Origin: Spirochaetaceae bacterium
Lineage (GTDB): Bacteria > Spirochaetota > Spirochaetia > DSM-27196 > PXBQ01
Reading direction: 5' to 3'
Assembly: GCA_007695285.1 (NCBI GenBank)
Contig: REEC01000125.1
Span: 232,847 to 296,846 of the forward strand
DNA length: 64,000 nucleotides
The notes below the pieces were generated by a model. It was given only the letters and a program-made list of their open reading frames with translations, had not been told where the DNA came from and did no database searches. Position 1 is the stretch's first letter, and the number at the start of each line of letters is the position of its first letter. The translations under genes and the position numbers were made by a program. This document shows, one piece after another, positions 1 to 8,439 of the stretch.

Positions 1-460
1 TCCCGATTGGGAGGTCGCGACGGAACAGACCGTCGACCCGTGTTATCTCATCTCGGTCGGTGATCCACGAGCACGGTGTCTGCGCACGATGAAACAACGA
101 AAAAATCCCTAACAAGTGGTCCACGCGCCCCCCGCCCCCACCGACGATAACGACCGGCTCGGAGTAACGTTCAATCGAGTATCGAAATGCGAGTTCCGTA
201 TCGGTCTCGTCCTTCTCGCGGGGAGCCTTGATCACCCGCTCGTGAGAAAACCGCTCAAGAACCGCAGTGTTAGCGACCGAATCCATGTCTCCCACGATCA
301 AATCGGGCTCCACCTCCCACGACACACACGTATCGAGCCCAGAATCGGCGGCGATCACGAGTTCCGCGTTATCGATCAACGACTTCACGATGCGTCGCGG
401 GGGCGCTTCACCGCCCGTAACAACAACGTTCCATCGTTGTGAAACACCGTTATCCTGCAT
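1..460 (-). CDS. thiN: Thiamine pyrophosphokinase, 3' end outside window
   Basis: Transfers pyrophosphate from ATP to thiamine to give thiamine diphosphate, in the cytoplasm. Reading the minus strand from an ATG at 460 gives 153 residues without a stop before the window edge. Family marks seen: an N-terminal VVVTGGEAP strand, ADSGLD near residue 39, PDLIVGDMDS near residue 51, then KDETDTELA and GGGGGRVDHLLG. The Asp-rich motifs bind Mg-ATP and the RVDH segment forms the thiamine site. The start is inferred from homology; the ribosome binding site is weak. It diverges from flaB. Only about two thirds of the protein is in the window. Confidence 0.88.
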   Translation of the reverse strand, partial: MQDNGVSQRWNVVVTGGEAPPRRIVKSLIDNAELVIAADSGLDTCVSWEVEPDLIVGDMDSVANTAVLERFSHERVIKAPREKDETDTELAFRYSIERYSEPVVIVGGGGGRVDHLLGIFSLFHRAQTPCSWITDRDEITRVDGLFRRDLPIG

Positions 461-492
461 ACAGAAAGAATACTCGATTTTCGCAAATTGTC

Positions 493-519
493 TCAAGAAT
501 AACGCTCATATGCCGAGAA
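493..519 (+). promoter_or_regulatory. Sigma-28-like promoter of flaB
   Basis: TCAA at 493-496 and GCCGAGAA at 512-519 are 15 nt apart. This fits the FliA/SigD pattern TAAA-N15-GCCGATAA with 3/4 and 7/8 matches. No convincing sigma-70 promoter lies closer to the gene. Expected start of transcription is near 526, giving a leader of about 75 nt. Confidence 0.62.
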
Positions 520-552
520 AAAAATAAGGCGATCCGCACGGATTGGCCTCAC

Positions 553-595
553 CGGGACACGGATGTCCCGAAAACCTCGTTACAATCACGGAGGA
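553..595 (+). promoter_or_regulatory. Probable CsrA-binding leader of flaB (two GGA sites)
   Basis: A perfect hairpin at 553-570 (CGGGACA, loop CGGA, TGTCCCG) presents GGA in the loop inside ACACGGATGT, very close to the CsrA consensus ACARGGAUGU. A second site, CACGGAGGA at 587-595, overlaps the ribosome binding site; the two GGA cores are 29 nt apart. This is the arrangement by which CsrA represses flagellin translation in Bacillus subtilis. Binding here is inferred. Confidence 0.65.
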
Positions 596-599
596 TTGT

Positions 600-1472
600 A
601 TGATTATCAACCACAACCTGAGCGCGATGTTCGCTCAACGCCAGCAGAAGTTCAACAACTACGCTGTCGACGGTAACATCGAGAAGCTCTCGTCCGGCCT
701 GCGGATCAACCGCGCGGGCGACGATGCCTCAGGGCTTGCTGTGTCCGAGAAGATGCGCGCGCAAATTCGAGGACTCCAGCGAGCGGAAGCAAACGCGGCG
801 GACGGGATCTCGTTGATCCAGACCGCCGAAGGGTACCTCCAGGAGACGCAGGACATCCTGCAACGCATCAGGGAGCTCTCGGTCCAGGCCTCAAACGGTA
901 TTTACGCCGCCGAGGACCGGATGCAGATTCAGGTTGAAGTGTCGCAGTTGGTCGACGAAATCAACCGGATCGCTTCGCACGCGCAGTTCAACGGGATGAA
1001 CCTGTTGACAGGGCGTTTCGCGCGAGAAACGGGCGAGAACGTCGTGACCGCGAGCATGTGGTTCCACATCGGCGCAAACATGGATCAGAGAATCCGCGTG
1101 AACATCGGAACGATGACCGCGCAGGGACTCGGTATCCAGGGTACAGCCGGTCTGCCCCACACGGCTACGTTCATCTCGTTGTCGACACCGGACTCCGCGA
1201 ACATCGCGATCGGTGTCGTTGACTCCGCGCTACGGATGGTCAACAAACAACGGGCAGACCTCGGGGCGTACCAAAACCGCCTTGACTACGCGCGGATTGG
1301 GTTGGACATCGGCGCAGAGAACCTGCAAGCCGCGGAGTCTCGTATCCGGGACGTCGACATGGCCAAAGAGATGATCGATTTTGTAAAAAATCAGATCCTC
1401 GTCCAGTCATCGACGGCAATGCTCGCGCAGGCGAACATCCAACCGCAGTCGGTACTGCAGCTCCTGCAGTAA
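600..1472 (+). CDS. flaB: Flagellin, FlaB type (periplasmic flagellar core)
   Basis: Core protein of the periplasmic flagellar filament. The 290-residue product has the conserved N-terminal D0/D1 region (starts [15 protein letters not shown], then [30 protein letters not shown]) and C-terminal helix ([24 protein letters not shown]). The middle contains [11 protein letters not shown], usual in spirochaete FlaB. Length matches the family, with no variable D2/D3 insert. The start is the ATG at 600, with GGAGG at 590-594 five nt upstream; an in-frame reading further upstream has no ribosome binding site and no homology. It has its own promoter and a terminator, so it is monocistronic. Confidence 0.96.
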   Translation: MIINHNLSAMFAQRQQKFNNYAVDGNIEKLSSGLRINRAGDDASGLAVSEKMRAQIRGLQRAEANAADGISLIQTAEGYLQETQDILQRIRELSVQASNGIYAAEDRMQIQVEVSQLVDEINRIASHAQFNGMNLLTGRFARETGENVVTASMWFHIGANMDQRIRVNIGTMTAQGLGIQGTAGLPHTATFISLSTPDSANIAIGVVDSALRMVNKQRADLGAYQNRLDYARIGLDIGAENLQAAESRIRDVDMAKEMIDFVKNQILVQSSTAMLAQANIQPQSVLQLLQ

Positions 1473-1490
1473 GACCGAACGGAATCGAGA

Positions 1491-1523
1491 AGAGGCAACC
1501 CACATCGGGTTGCCTCTTTTTTT
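1491..1523 (+). terminator. Rho-independent terminator of flaB
   Basis: Perfect 11-bp stem AGAGGCAACCC/GGGTTGCCTCT (1491-1501 and 1507-1517) with a 5-nt loop, followed by a T run to 1523, 18 nt after the flaB stop. Confidence 0.93.
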
Positions 1524-1551
1524 GTGCCGGGTTCTTCAGCTGTCAGGCGCG

Positions 1552-2403
1552 TTACTCTTTCACCGAACCCGCGGTGATCCCTCGGATAAAGTACTTGTTC
1601 GTGATCAAATAAATCACGATTATCGGAATCAAAGAGATCGTTGTTCCCGCTAGCATCAAGTTCCACGCCGCAGCACCGTCACGCGTGTCCCGCAGCGCGA
1701 TCACACCGACGGTCAGCGTCCGCATAGCCGGGCGCGCCATCGTAAAGACCAACGGAAGCATGTAGTCGTTCCACGCGGCGCGAAACGCGAGCAAACCGAG
1801 CGTTGCGAGAATCGGTTTTGCGAGCGGCAAAATAATCCGCCAGTAAATCCCAAACTTTGAACACCCGTCGATCGTCGCGGCCTGGTCCATCTCCATCGAA
1901 ATTCCGCTCAAGTACCCCATGATCAGGTAGATGAACGCGGCGTTCGTCGAGAAGATATACACGACGATGATGCCCCAGAGGCTTTGATGGATACCGAGAA
2001 ACCGCGCGACGCGGAAGATCGGGTACAGCGTCACCGTCCCGGTCGCCAGGAACATCGTCGCGAGCAGAGTAACGAGCATAATCTTTCTACCCGGAAACTG
2101 GAACCGGCTGAACACATATCCGGCCATCGAGACAAAAAACAGACTGAAAATCACCGTCGGAATCGCGACGTAGAGCGAGTTCCACGTGTACTGCGCGAAA
2201 TTCGCCAGTTCCCACGCCTCGACGTAGTTCGCCAAGCGCCACTCGACCGGTAGAATCCGGGCGCCGCCGAGCACGAACTCGCGATTCGGTTTGAACGATC
2301 CAAAAACCGAGTACACAATCGGGAAACCCGTTATGACCGTGATGAACAAAAGCCCGAGGTACGTCAAAATGATCGGCGGGCTGAAATACCTGATTCTTCT
2401 CAT
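1552..2403 (-). CDS. Sugar ABC transporter permease, MalG type
   Basis: Inner-membrane permease of a carbohydrate-uptake (CUT1) ABC transporter. The 283 residues form about six membrane segments. The cytoplasmic EAA loop, which contacts the ATPase, reads EMDQAATIDGCSKFGIYWRIILPLAKP-like at about residues 172-198. The start ATG has GGAGG upstream. It lies 9 bp after the other permease and is the last gene of the regulator/binding protein/permease operon. No ATPase gene is present, so a shared MsmK/UgpC-type ATPase elsewhere is expected. The substrate cannot be told from sequence. Confidence 0.9.
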   Translation of the reverse strand: MRRIRYFSPPIILTYLGLLFITVITGFPIVYSVFGSFKPNREFVLGGARILPVEWRLANYVEAWELANFAQYTWNSLYVAIPTVIFSLFFVSMAGYVFSRFQFPGRKIMLVTLLATMFLATGTVTLYPIFRVARFLGIHQSLWGIIVVYIFSTNAAFIYLIMGYLSGISMEMDQAATIDGCSKFGIYWRIILPLAKPILATLGLLAFRAAWNDYMLPLVFTMARPAMRTLTVGVIALRDTRDGAAAWNLMLAGTTISLIPIIVIYLITNKYFIRGITAGSVKE

Positions 2404-2412
2404 ACCCGCCTC

Positions 2413-3342
2413 CTATCGCTGGTTATCGCCGAGCCGGCGCGACCACCACAGGTACACACCCGTGACAATTCCGATAATGATCGACGCGACGACGCCGAGC
2501 GCGCTCGCGTACCCGAACTGAGGAACGGTCGCGCCCGAGCCAAGCGCACCGCGGTCAAAAAAGTAGTTGAAGATGTACAGCATCAAGACCATCGTATCGG
2601 TGCCCGGGCCACCACCGGTAAGAACCCGGAAAAGATCGAACGACTTGAGACTGCCGATGATCGCGAGCATAACGATTACTTGAAGCATCCGGCCAAGTGC
2701 GGGAATCGTGATGTACCAAAACCGCTGCGCGGAATTTGCGCCGTCGATCTCCGCACTCTCAAAAAGGTCGTCCGGTATAGCTTGAAGCCCCGCGAGAAAC
2801 AACACCATGTTGATTCCGAAATTCTGCCATACGCTCACCAACATCGTGCTGATCATCGCGATGCCGCCGGTACCCAACCAATCGATCGGCTCGGTGATGA
2901 TCCCGAGCGACCCGAGAATCCCGTTGAGTATCCCCTGGTACGGTGAATAAATGAAGTAGAAAACGAGCGCCATGATCGCCGTGCTCGTTACGTGCGGAAG
3001 AAAGAACAAACCACGAAAAAAGTTCCGTCCGAACAGATTTCGGTTCAACACGACCGCGAGAATCAACGCCAACGGCAACTCCATAGCGAGTTTTCCGAAC
3101 GAAAAATAAAACGTATTCCAGACCGACCGCCACCACAACGGATCGCGCTGAAATAGTCGCACGAAGTTTTGCAGACCGTGCCACGTGGGCGGTCGAAAAC
3201 CGTCGTATCGAAAAAACGAGAGGCTCAAGACCCAAACCTGAGGGTAGAGCGTAAAAACGAAGAAACCTACAATTACCGGGCTCAGCATGAGATACGCGAC
3301 CCGATGTTTATAGATTTTGTACACCAGACTGGTTTTTTTCAT
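2413..3342 (-). CDS. Sugar ABC transporter permease, MalF type
   Basis: Partner permease of the same CUT1 transporter. The product is 309 residues if it starts at the ATG at 3342 (MKKTSLVYKIYKH), which has a GGTGGA ribosome binding site about 8 nt upstream. An in-frame ATG 15 nt earlier (3357) lacks one. About six membrane segments are visible; the EAA loop is DLFESAEIDGANSAQRFWYITIPAL around residues 205-230. It lies between the binding-protein gene, from which it is separated by a strong hairpin, and the second permease. Confidence 0.9.
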   Translation of the reverse strand: MKKTSLVYKIYKHRVAYLMLSPVIVGFFVFTLYPQVWVLSLSFFRYDGFRPPTWHGLQNFVRLFQRDPLWWRSVWNTFYFSFGKLAMELPLALILAVVLNRNLFGRNFFRGLFFLPHVTSTAIMALVFYFIYSPYQGILNGILGSLGIITEPIDWLGTGGIAMISTMLVSVWQNFGINMVLFLAGLQAIPDDLFESAEIDGANSAQRFWYITIPALGRMLQVIVMLAIIGSLKSFDLFRVLTGGGPGTDTMVLMLYIFNYFFDRGALGSGATVPQFGYASALGVVASIIIGIVTGVYLWWSRRLGDNQR

Positions 3343-3391
3343 CGTACCATCCACCATTACGGTTTATCCGAGGTCGGATCGAGAAACCGAA

Positions 3392-3417
3392 GGAAGCCGC
3401 CGCGGCCGGCGGCTTCC
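3392..3417 (-). promoter_or_regulatory. Intercistronic hairpin between binding protein and permeases
   Basis: An 11-bp perfect stem (3392-3402 with 3407-3417, GGAAGCCGCCG/CGGCGGCTTCC) with a 4-nt loop and no T run. It lies just after the binding-protein stop. Such hairpins in other sugar operons protect the upstream mRNA or attenuate, so that more binding protein than permease is made. The role here is inferred. Confidence 0.7.
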
Positions 3418-3433
3418 GCCCTACGGTACCGGT

Positions 3434-4792
3434 CTACCGGACGTTCGGGTTCATCGGATCCCAACCCGGAATCAGGAAATCTTCCGGATCAAAGGCATCG
3501 CGGTCCAGAGCTTCCTGAAGCGCGTTGTTCATCCGTCGGTCTAGGTCTCTTAGTCCCTCTTCGATTCCGACTTGACCGGCCATGATCTGGTTGTACACAA
3601 CTCCCCGATCCGGCCCTTCGAGCTCGAGCCCCGGTGGCGTCGCCGGGTAAAAGTCGTCGTTCTCCGTGTCGGCAAAACCCGGGAATCCGTACGCATCCGG
3701 CGTATCGGCTTGTTGTGCGATTTCCGGCCGCACGGGAAGACCGAGCCCACGTTCATAGTATCCGATCAGATACTCGTCGTCGACCATAAACGCGAGCCAC
3801 TCGGCCGCGACTTCAGGGAACTCAGCAACCGATGTCAGCCAGAACGACCCTCCGCCGCCCATCTGGCCTTTACCTCGGCGTTGACCGTCCGGAGTCGGAA
3901 GATGCGCAACGCCCCACTCGTGGTTCGCCGGGAATTGATCGTTAAAAACACCAATGTCCCACGACGCCGCGAGCATCATGCCGACATTCCCTTCCGAGAA
4001 CTGCGCGCGCGCGGGATCGTTCTCGAGCGAAAGCCCACCCGGGAAAGCCACTCCGCGGTCTCGAAGCGTCATGTAGAACTCGAGAATTGGTTTGTGGTTG
4101 ATGTACTGGAACTCAAGTTCCTCGTAATCGAAATGCCAGTTTCCCGACACGGCCCCAATCTGATCGGCGTACTGGTACCAAATCCAGGTTTCGACGATCG
4201 GCAGCATGAATCCGTACTTGCGCGGAGAGTATGACCGTCCGTGCTCGGTCAGGATCTCGGCGTACTCGATCACCTCGTCAAAGGTTCTCGGTGGCCGATC
4301 CGGGTCGAGTCCTGCCTCTTCGAAGAACTCGCGGTTGTACACGAAGCGGAAGTTATGCCCGACGTTCGGAAGCGTGTAGAACTTCCCGTCGAACGTATTC
4401 ACGTTCGGGATACGGTAATCCTGAAACTTCGCCATGAAATCGGCCGGTAGGTAGTCCTCGATCGGAAGCACACGCCCCATGTCGATGTACGCACGAGCGT
4501 CCGGAAGGATCGATACCGTGTCCGGAGCAGTTCCCGCTTCGAACGCGAGATTCAAGGCCTCATCGATTCCGGTCGTGTAACTCGTCAGCACGACGTTGAT
4601 GTCGTCGCGACGTCGGTTAAACTCCTCCATCATCATCTCGACGTACGACAAGTCGTGCCGTTGGTGCGTCCACCACTGAATCGTGACCGGACCATCCGGC
4701 GCCGCGGCTTCTTTTCCGCCCCCACCGAATAGCGGCGCGGCAAGAAGCATCACGACACACACAAAAACGATTGCGAGTGTGAATTTTCTCAT
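3434..4792 (-). CDS. Extracellular solute-binding protein (family 1, sugar ABC uptake)
   Basis: Periplasmic ligand-binding component, 452 residues. The signal segment (MRKFTLAIVFVCVVMLLAAPLF) is followed by GGGGKEAA. It lacks a lipobox Cys, so it is probably secreted rather than lipidated, a form common in spirochaete sugar-binding proteins. The mature part has the usual motifs (TIQWWTH, then MMEEFNRRRDDINV and FEAGTAPDTVSILPD). The ATG at 4792 is chosen because GGAGG lies 7 nt upstream; a TTG two codons earlier overlaps that site. It is followed by the hairpin and permease genes. Confidence 0.92.
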   Translation of the reverse strand: MRKFTLAIVFVCVVMLLAAPLFGGGGKEAAAPDGPVTIQWWTHQRHDLSYVEMMMEEFNRRRDDINVVLTSYTTGIDEALNLAFEAGTAPDTVSILPDARAYIDMGRVLPIEDYLPADFMAKFQDYRIPNVNTFDGKFYTLPNVGHNFRFVYNREFFEEAGLDPDRPPRTFDEVIEYAEILTEHGRSYSPRKYGFMLPIVETWIWYQYADQIGAVSGNWHFDYEELEFQYINHKPILEFYMTLRDRGVAFPGGLSLENDPARAQFSEGNVGMMLAASWDIGVFNDQFPANHEWGVAHLPTPDGQRRGKGQMGGGGSFWLTSVAEFPEVAAEWLAFMVDDEYLIGYYERGLGLPVRPEIAQQADTPDAYGFPGFADTENDDFYPATPPGLELEGPDRGVVYNQIMAGQVGIEEGLRDLDRRMNNALQEALDRDAFDPEDFLIPGWDPMNPNVR

Positions 4793-4818
4793 CTGCAATC
4801 CTCCTTCAAATATTTCTA

Positions 4819-4835
4819 CGAATCATACCGATTCG
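4819..4835. promoter_or_regulatory. Inverted repeat upstream of binding-protein gene
   Basis: CGAATC-N5-GATTCG, 27 bp upstream of the binding-protein start, between it and the ROK gene. It is a possible operator or the base of an mRNA hairpin; no clear promoter overlaps it. Confidence 0.35.
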
Positions 4836-4893
4836 CACTCAACCCACCGTCCAACGTCCGGGCCGTGCCCGAAATACTTCTGCGCTACGCACG

Positions 4894-6096
4894 TCACGCA
4901 GTCTCGATCGCATTGTCACGGTCGGCGATTCGCGTTCTGCTCCCCGCGCGGACGACCGATCGCAGCCAGCGATTCATGCCCGCAAGATCGGTACCGTACT
5001 CGGGTTCGAGAAACAAGCGCTGGAGAAACATACTGCCTGCTCCGATCGCCGCCGCATACTCCCCGCGGCCCGTGAACTCGACCCGGGAATCGCGCGTGGA
5101 ATCGTACGCCCAGTTCTCCTGAATCGCCGAATCAAACGCTGTCTGAATAACCGTCTGCCGATCGTTCACGTTTCCGTCGACAAAAACATGGCTCATATCG
5201 AACGTATTCGCGAGAAGCGCGATGTTTCGCGCAAGTTCGTGCACAAAACGATCGAACACCGCGTCGTCCTCGGTCACACGAAACGACTCCTCCCGCGACA
5301 ACGAAAACTGGGACGATTTCACGGGCCCGGCGAAAACGCTGCGGAACTCACCGGCCGCCTGCCGTGTCCCCCCGTATACCCTTCCGTCGATTCCTATACC
5401 AATTCCGACTCCGACGCCGTCATAACGCGCAGAATTTGCGCGCCGTTTATGAGCCTCGATCAACACGAAAAGGAAGTTCCGAATATCCTCGTTTTTTCGC
5501 TCAGTCAATACGCCCCACGCGCAGCAGTTCGCATCGTTGTCGACCATCACCGGTACTCCAAACCGTTCGGTCAGGGCGAGACCGACGGAAACCTTCTCTA
5601 CTGAATCCTGTTCAAATGGAAACGACAGTGTAACAACGCCGCTCTCCGAGTCGACTATGCCCGAAAGCGCCACTCCAAGGCCGACAAGACACATTTGATC
5701 CAACACGGCCGTCGTGAGCACTTTCTCGACCATCGCCGTCACGCCTGGAACGACCCGGTCGCTTTCCGGCGTCGCCTGTTCCCGGTAGATTTCCCGCCCG
5801 GCAAGATCGAGCGCAACGACGGTGTATACATCCGGCTGAGCGTTGATCCCGAGCACGAATCCGAACCGCGACGAAACGCGCAGACCGATCGGTTTTCGTC
5901 CGATCACCGCGACATCTTCACTTAATCTATATGCTTCCACTATACCCATTTTTATGAGTTCTTTGACTATTAAAGACACCGTCGACTTATCCAAACCGAT
6001 TCGGCGCGACAGCGCGACACGACTGATGCCCTCGGTCTGCCAAATCGACCGAAGAACCCGGAAAAAGTTTAGGCTTTTTTTTTCGCTTTCGAACAC
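4894..6096 (-). CDS. ROK-family transcriptional regulator (XylR/NagC type)
   Basis: Cytoplasmic regulator, 400 residues, with an N-terminal winged helix (about 10-75: GISRVALSRRIGLDKSTVSLIVKELIKMGIV) and a C-terminal ROK sugar-kinase-like domain. The ROK signature is degenerate: after GVGIGIGIDGRVYGG the usual GE(I/F)GH is GEFRS, and the Cys-rich zinc motif is not visible. It therefore probably senses sugar without kinase activity. The start is the GTG at 6096, since a TGA sits two codons upstream in frame. First gene of the sugar-uptake operon, so it probably controls it and itself. Confidence 0.88.
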   Translation of the reverse strand: MFESEKKSLNFFRVLRSIWQTEGISRVALSRRIGLDKSTVSLIVKELIKMGIVEAYRLSEDVAVIGRKPIGLRVSSRFGFVLGINAQPDVYTVVALDLAGREIYREQATPESDRVVPGVTAMVEKVLTTAVLDQMCLVGLGVALSGIVDSESGVVTLSFPFEQDSVEKVSVGLALTERFGVPVMVDNDANCCAWGVLTERKNEDIRNFLFVLIEAHKRRANSARYDGVGVGIGIGIDGRVYGGTRQAAGEFRSVFAGPVKSSQFSLSREESFRVTEDDAVFDRFVHELARNIALLANTFDMSHVFVDGNVNDRQTVIQTAFDSAIQENWAYDSTRDSRVEFTGRGEYAAAIGAGSMFLQRLFLEPEYGTDLAGMNRWLRSVVRAGSRTRIADRDNAIETA

Positions 6097-6110
6097 CAGT
6101 CATACCTTTT

Positions 6111-6132
6111 ATAGTTGAAATCCACTAACTAT
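6111..6132. promoter_or_regulatory. Candidate operator of the ROK operon
   Basis: ATAGTT-N10-AACTAT, one base downstream of the -10 hexamer of the ROK promoter. Position and form resemble XylR-type operators (AGTTT...AAACT). It would suit autoregulation. Confidence 0.5.
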
Positions 6133-6133
6133 C

Positions 6134-6162
6134 ACTCTAACCCGGCTTTCTCACGCTGTCAA
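6134..6162 (-). promoter_or_regulatory. Sigma-70 promoter of the ROK/sugar operon
   Basis: Minus-strand TTGACA (6157-6162), 17-nt spacer, TAGAGT (6134-6139). Leader of about 30 nt to the GTG start. Confidence 0.75.
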
Positions 6163-6212
6163 CGTTTTTTTTCGTCGATTGCCGCTCTCTGCCGGCCGAC
6201 GACGTGACCGCC

Positions 6213-6240
6213 TTGACACCGTTCGCTCGGGCGGGATAAT
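6213..6240 (+). promoter_or_regulatory. Promoter of cca, placed for a leaderless mRNA
   Basis: TTGACA (6213-6218), 16 nt, GATAAT (6235-6240); the ATG of cca follows after 6 nt, exactly where transcription should start. No ribosome binding site is possible. Confidence 0.72.
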
Positions 6241-6246
6241 TGTTCC

Positions 6247-7623
6247 ATGCCCCATTTTCGCGTGCCTCGGTGTCTGCGTCCGATCGAGAAGAGATTTCGT
6301 GAGCATGGTTTTTCGTGTTATCTCGTCGGCGGTGCCGTCCGGAGCTTGGCGCTCAAAAAAAAACCCGTAGACTTTGACCTTGCGACCGACGCCACACCCG
6401 AACAGGTAATGCGGATTTTCCGTCGCGTCGCGCCTACCGGTATCAAACACGGTACCGTTACGATCCTTGAGGGCAATCACACGTTCGAAACGACGACGTT
6501 TCGCACAGACGGCGAGTATCGCGATGGGCGCCGGCCCGAAGACGTCGAGTTCACCCGCTCGCTCGAACAGGATCTGCGGCGTCGAGACTTCACGATCAAC
6601 GGCATGGCGCTCGATATCCGTACGGGCAGTCTGATCGATCCACACCACGGGCTTGATGACTTGAAAGATAAAACAATCCGATGTATCGGCGAACCCGACG
6701 ACCGCTTGTCCGAAGACGGCTTGCGCCTGATGCGCGCGGTCCGTTTTGCCGCACAGCTTGGCTTTTCGATCGAGGAGAAAACTTCCGCCGCGGTTACTCG
6801 TAACGCGCACAGAATCGCCGACGTGTCGGTCGAACGCATTCGCGACGAACTCCAAAAAACACTACTCGCGGAAAACGTGTATATCGGCTTACGTCTTTTC
6901 CCTGACCTTGGGATGTTGCCGTACGTCCTGCCGGAACTTGTTCCAACGACCGCTGCGCTACCCGGAGTAGAGCAAAACGTATACGATCATCTATCGCTCA
7001 CGTGTCAAGGTGCACCGCCCGAACCGGTGCTTCGTTTTGCCGCATTGTTCCACGATACAGGCAAGCCGGCGACGCACAAAATCGACCCCGAGAGCGGCCG
7101 CGTGACGTTTCACGGACACGATGTCGTTTCGGCCGAAATCACCGAGGCCGCGTTACGCCGGCTCAAGTTGCCGAACGCGATCATCTCGCAGGTCGCGCAC
7201 CTCGTGCGCAACCATATGTTCCAGTACGGTCCGGACACACCGGACACGGCGCTCCGAAAGCTCGTATCGAGAGTCGGAGTCGCAACGATCCCGGACCTGA
7301 TCGCGCTTCGTCGTGCGGATACCTTCGGAAAAACCGGGGTTTATCGTACCTCACCGTACCTCGATGAACTCGAAACGCGGATAGACCGGCTCTGCGCAGA
7401 ACAAACCGCATTCACCGTCCGTGACCTCGCGGTGACGGGTAATGATCTGCACGAACACGCCGGAATTCCGAAAGGTCCGGCGATGGGCCAGGTTCTCGAT
7501 TTCCTGTTGGAAACAGTGCTCGATGATCCGAGCATCAATACAAGATCGGATCTCTTGACGATTGCCGAACGATACTATCGGACGCGCATCACTCCCGCGG
7601 ACGGCTCGAACCGTTCGCCGTAG
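6247..7623 (+). CDS. cca: CCA tRNA nucleotidyltransferase with HD domain
   Basis: Adds or repairs the 3' CCA of tRNAs (class II). 458 residues. The head domain has LVGGAVR (about 28-34) and the catalytic DFDLATDA (about 42-49), followed by GTVTIL and the RRDFTINGMALD motif (about 112-123). An HD phosphohydrolase domain with HDTGKPATHK lies near residue 265. The one tRNA in this window lacks an encoded CCA, so this enzyme is needed. The final 35 bp overlap the 3' end of rnc on the other strand. Confidence 0.93.
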   Translation: MPHFRVPRCLRPIEKRFREHGFSCYLVGGAVRSLALKKKPVDFDLATDATPEQVMRIFRRVAPTGIKHGTVTILEGNHTFETTTFRTDGEYRDGRRPEDVEFTRSLEQDLRRRDFTINGMALDIRTGSLIDPHHGLDDLKDKTIRCIGEPDDRLSEDGLRLMRAVRFAAQLGFSIEEKTSAAVTRNAHRIADVSVERIRDELQKTLLAENVYIGLRLFPDLGMLPYVLPELVPTTAALPGVEQNVYDHLSLTCQGAPPEPVLRFAALFHDTGKPATHKIDPESGRVTFHGHDVVSAEITEAALRRLKLPNAIISQVAHLVRNHMFQYGPDTPDTALRKLVSRVGVATIPDLIALRRADTFGKTGVYRTSPYLDELETRIDRLCAEQTAFTVRDLAVTGNDLHEHAGIPKGPAMGQVLDFLLETVLDDPSINTRSDLLTIAERYYRTRITPADGSNRSP

Positions 7624-8362
7624 ACAGCACCTTGTACGCCATCTCTGCCGCAGTCTGTTCGGCCTCTTTCTTGTTCTTTCCGCTTCCTGTTCCCAGTACT
7701 CTCTCGTGCACGCGCACTTCCATCCAGAATGTCTTGCTGTGGTCGGGCCCGGTTTTTTTCGTCAGGATGTACTTGGGATACGTCTTGCTCTTTTTCTGCA
7801 CGAGTTCCTGAAGCAGCGTCTTGTAGTCTTTCTTGTGTTTGTCGTCGAGAACGGTGTTGATTTCCGGGACCAGGAAACGAAGCACGAAGTCACGCGAATG
7901 AGGGAACCCACGATCCAAAAAATACGCTCCGATAATCGCCTCGAGAGCGTCCGCCAGGAGCGCCTTCTTCGACCGGCCGCCGGAGTACTCCTCGCCCTTC
8001 CCGATAAGGATGAAATTATCAATCTTCATGTTACGCGCTATCACCGCGAGACTATCCTCGGACACCACAAACGACTTGATCTTGGCCAGCTCGCCCTCGG
8101 GCTTGTCGGCAAGCCGAAGATACAGGTACTCCGCAACGACCAAACCCAAAACCGAGTCACCAAGAAATTCAAGGCGTTCGTTGTTCGCGATGTTTCCGCA
8201 TTCGTTCGCGTACGACCGGTGCGAGAAGGCAAGATTGAGAAGTCTTTTGTTTTTGAAGGAAATCCCGACGTGGTGCTCGAAAAGCCGCAACTCTCGACGT
8301 CGTGCCGGCACAAGAGTCCCGGTGTTCTCTACTTCCGTCCTTCGATACTTAAAGAGGCCCAC
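7589..8362 (-). CDS. rnc: Ribonuclease III
   Basis: Double-strand-specific endoribonuclease for rRNA and mRNA processing. 257 residues. The signature NERLEFLGDSVLGLVVAEYLY is near residues 60-80, the second acidic cluster (DALEAIIGAYFLDRG) near 135-150, and a C-terminal dsRNA-binding domain runs from DYKTLLQELVQKK to EAEQTAAEMAYKVL. The start is the GTG at 8362 with GAGG 7 nt upstream. Downstream of acpP and its terminator. The 3' end is antisense to cca over 35 bp. Confidence 0.95.
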   Translation of the reverse strand: MGLFKYRRTEVENTGTLVPARRRELRLFEHHVGISFKNKRLLNLAFSHRSYANECGNIANNERLEFLGDSVLGLVVAEYLYLRLADKPEGELAKIKSFVVSEDSLAVIARNMKIDNFILIGKGEEYSGGRSKKALLADALEAIIGAYFLDRGFPHSRDFVLRFLVPEINTVLDDKHKKDYKTLLQELVQKKSKTYPKYILTKKTGPDHSKTFWMEVRVHERVLGTGSGKNKKEAEQTAAEMAYKVLSTANGSSRPRE

Positions 8363-8400
8363 ATCGGCCTCGTCGTGTGATGGTAAACTCTGTGTTCATG

Positions 8401-8428
8401 AAAAAACGGCGCCCGTCGGCCGGACGCC
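8401..8428 (-). terminator. Rho-independent terminator after acpP
   Basis: On the minus strand an 8-bp stem (GGCGTCCG/CGGGCGCC, one G-U pair), loop GCCGA, then G and six Ts. It lies 11 bp after acpP, before rnc. Confidence 0.75.
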
Positions 8429-8439
8429 ATTTGTTGAAT

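Noticed and set aside
116..527. Two plus-strand small frames at the left end
   Set aside because: Antisense to thiN, whose motifs are clear.
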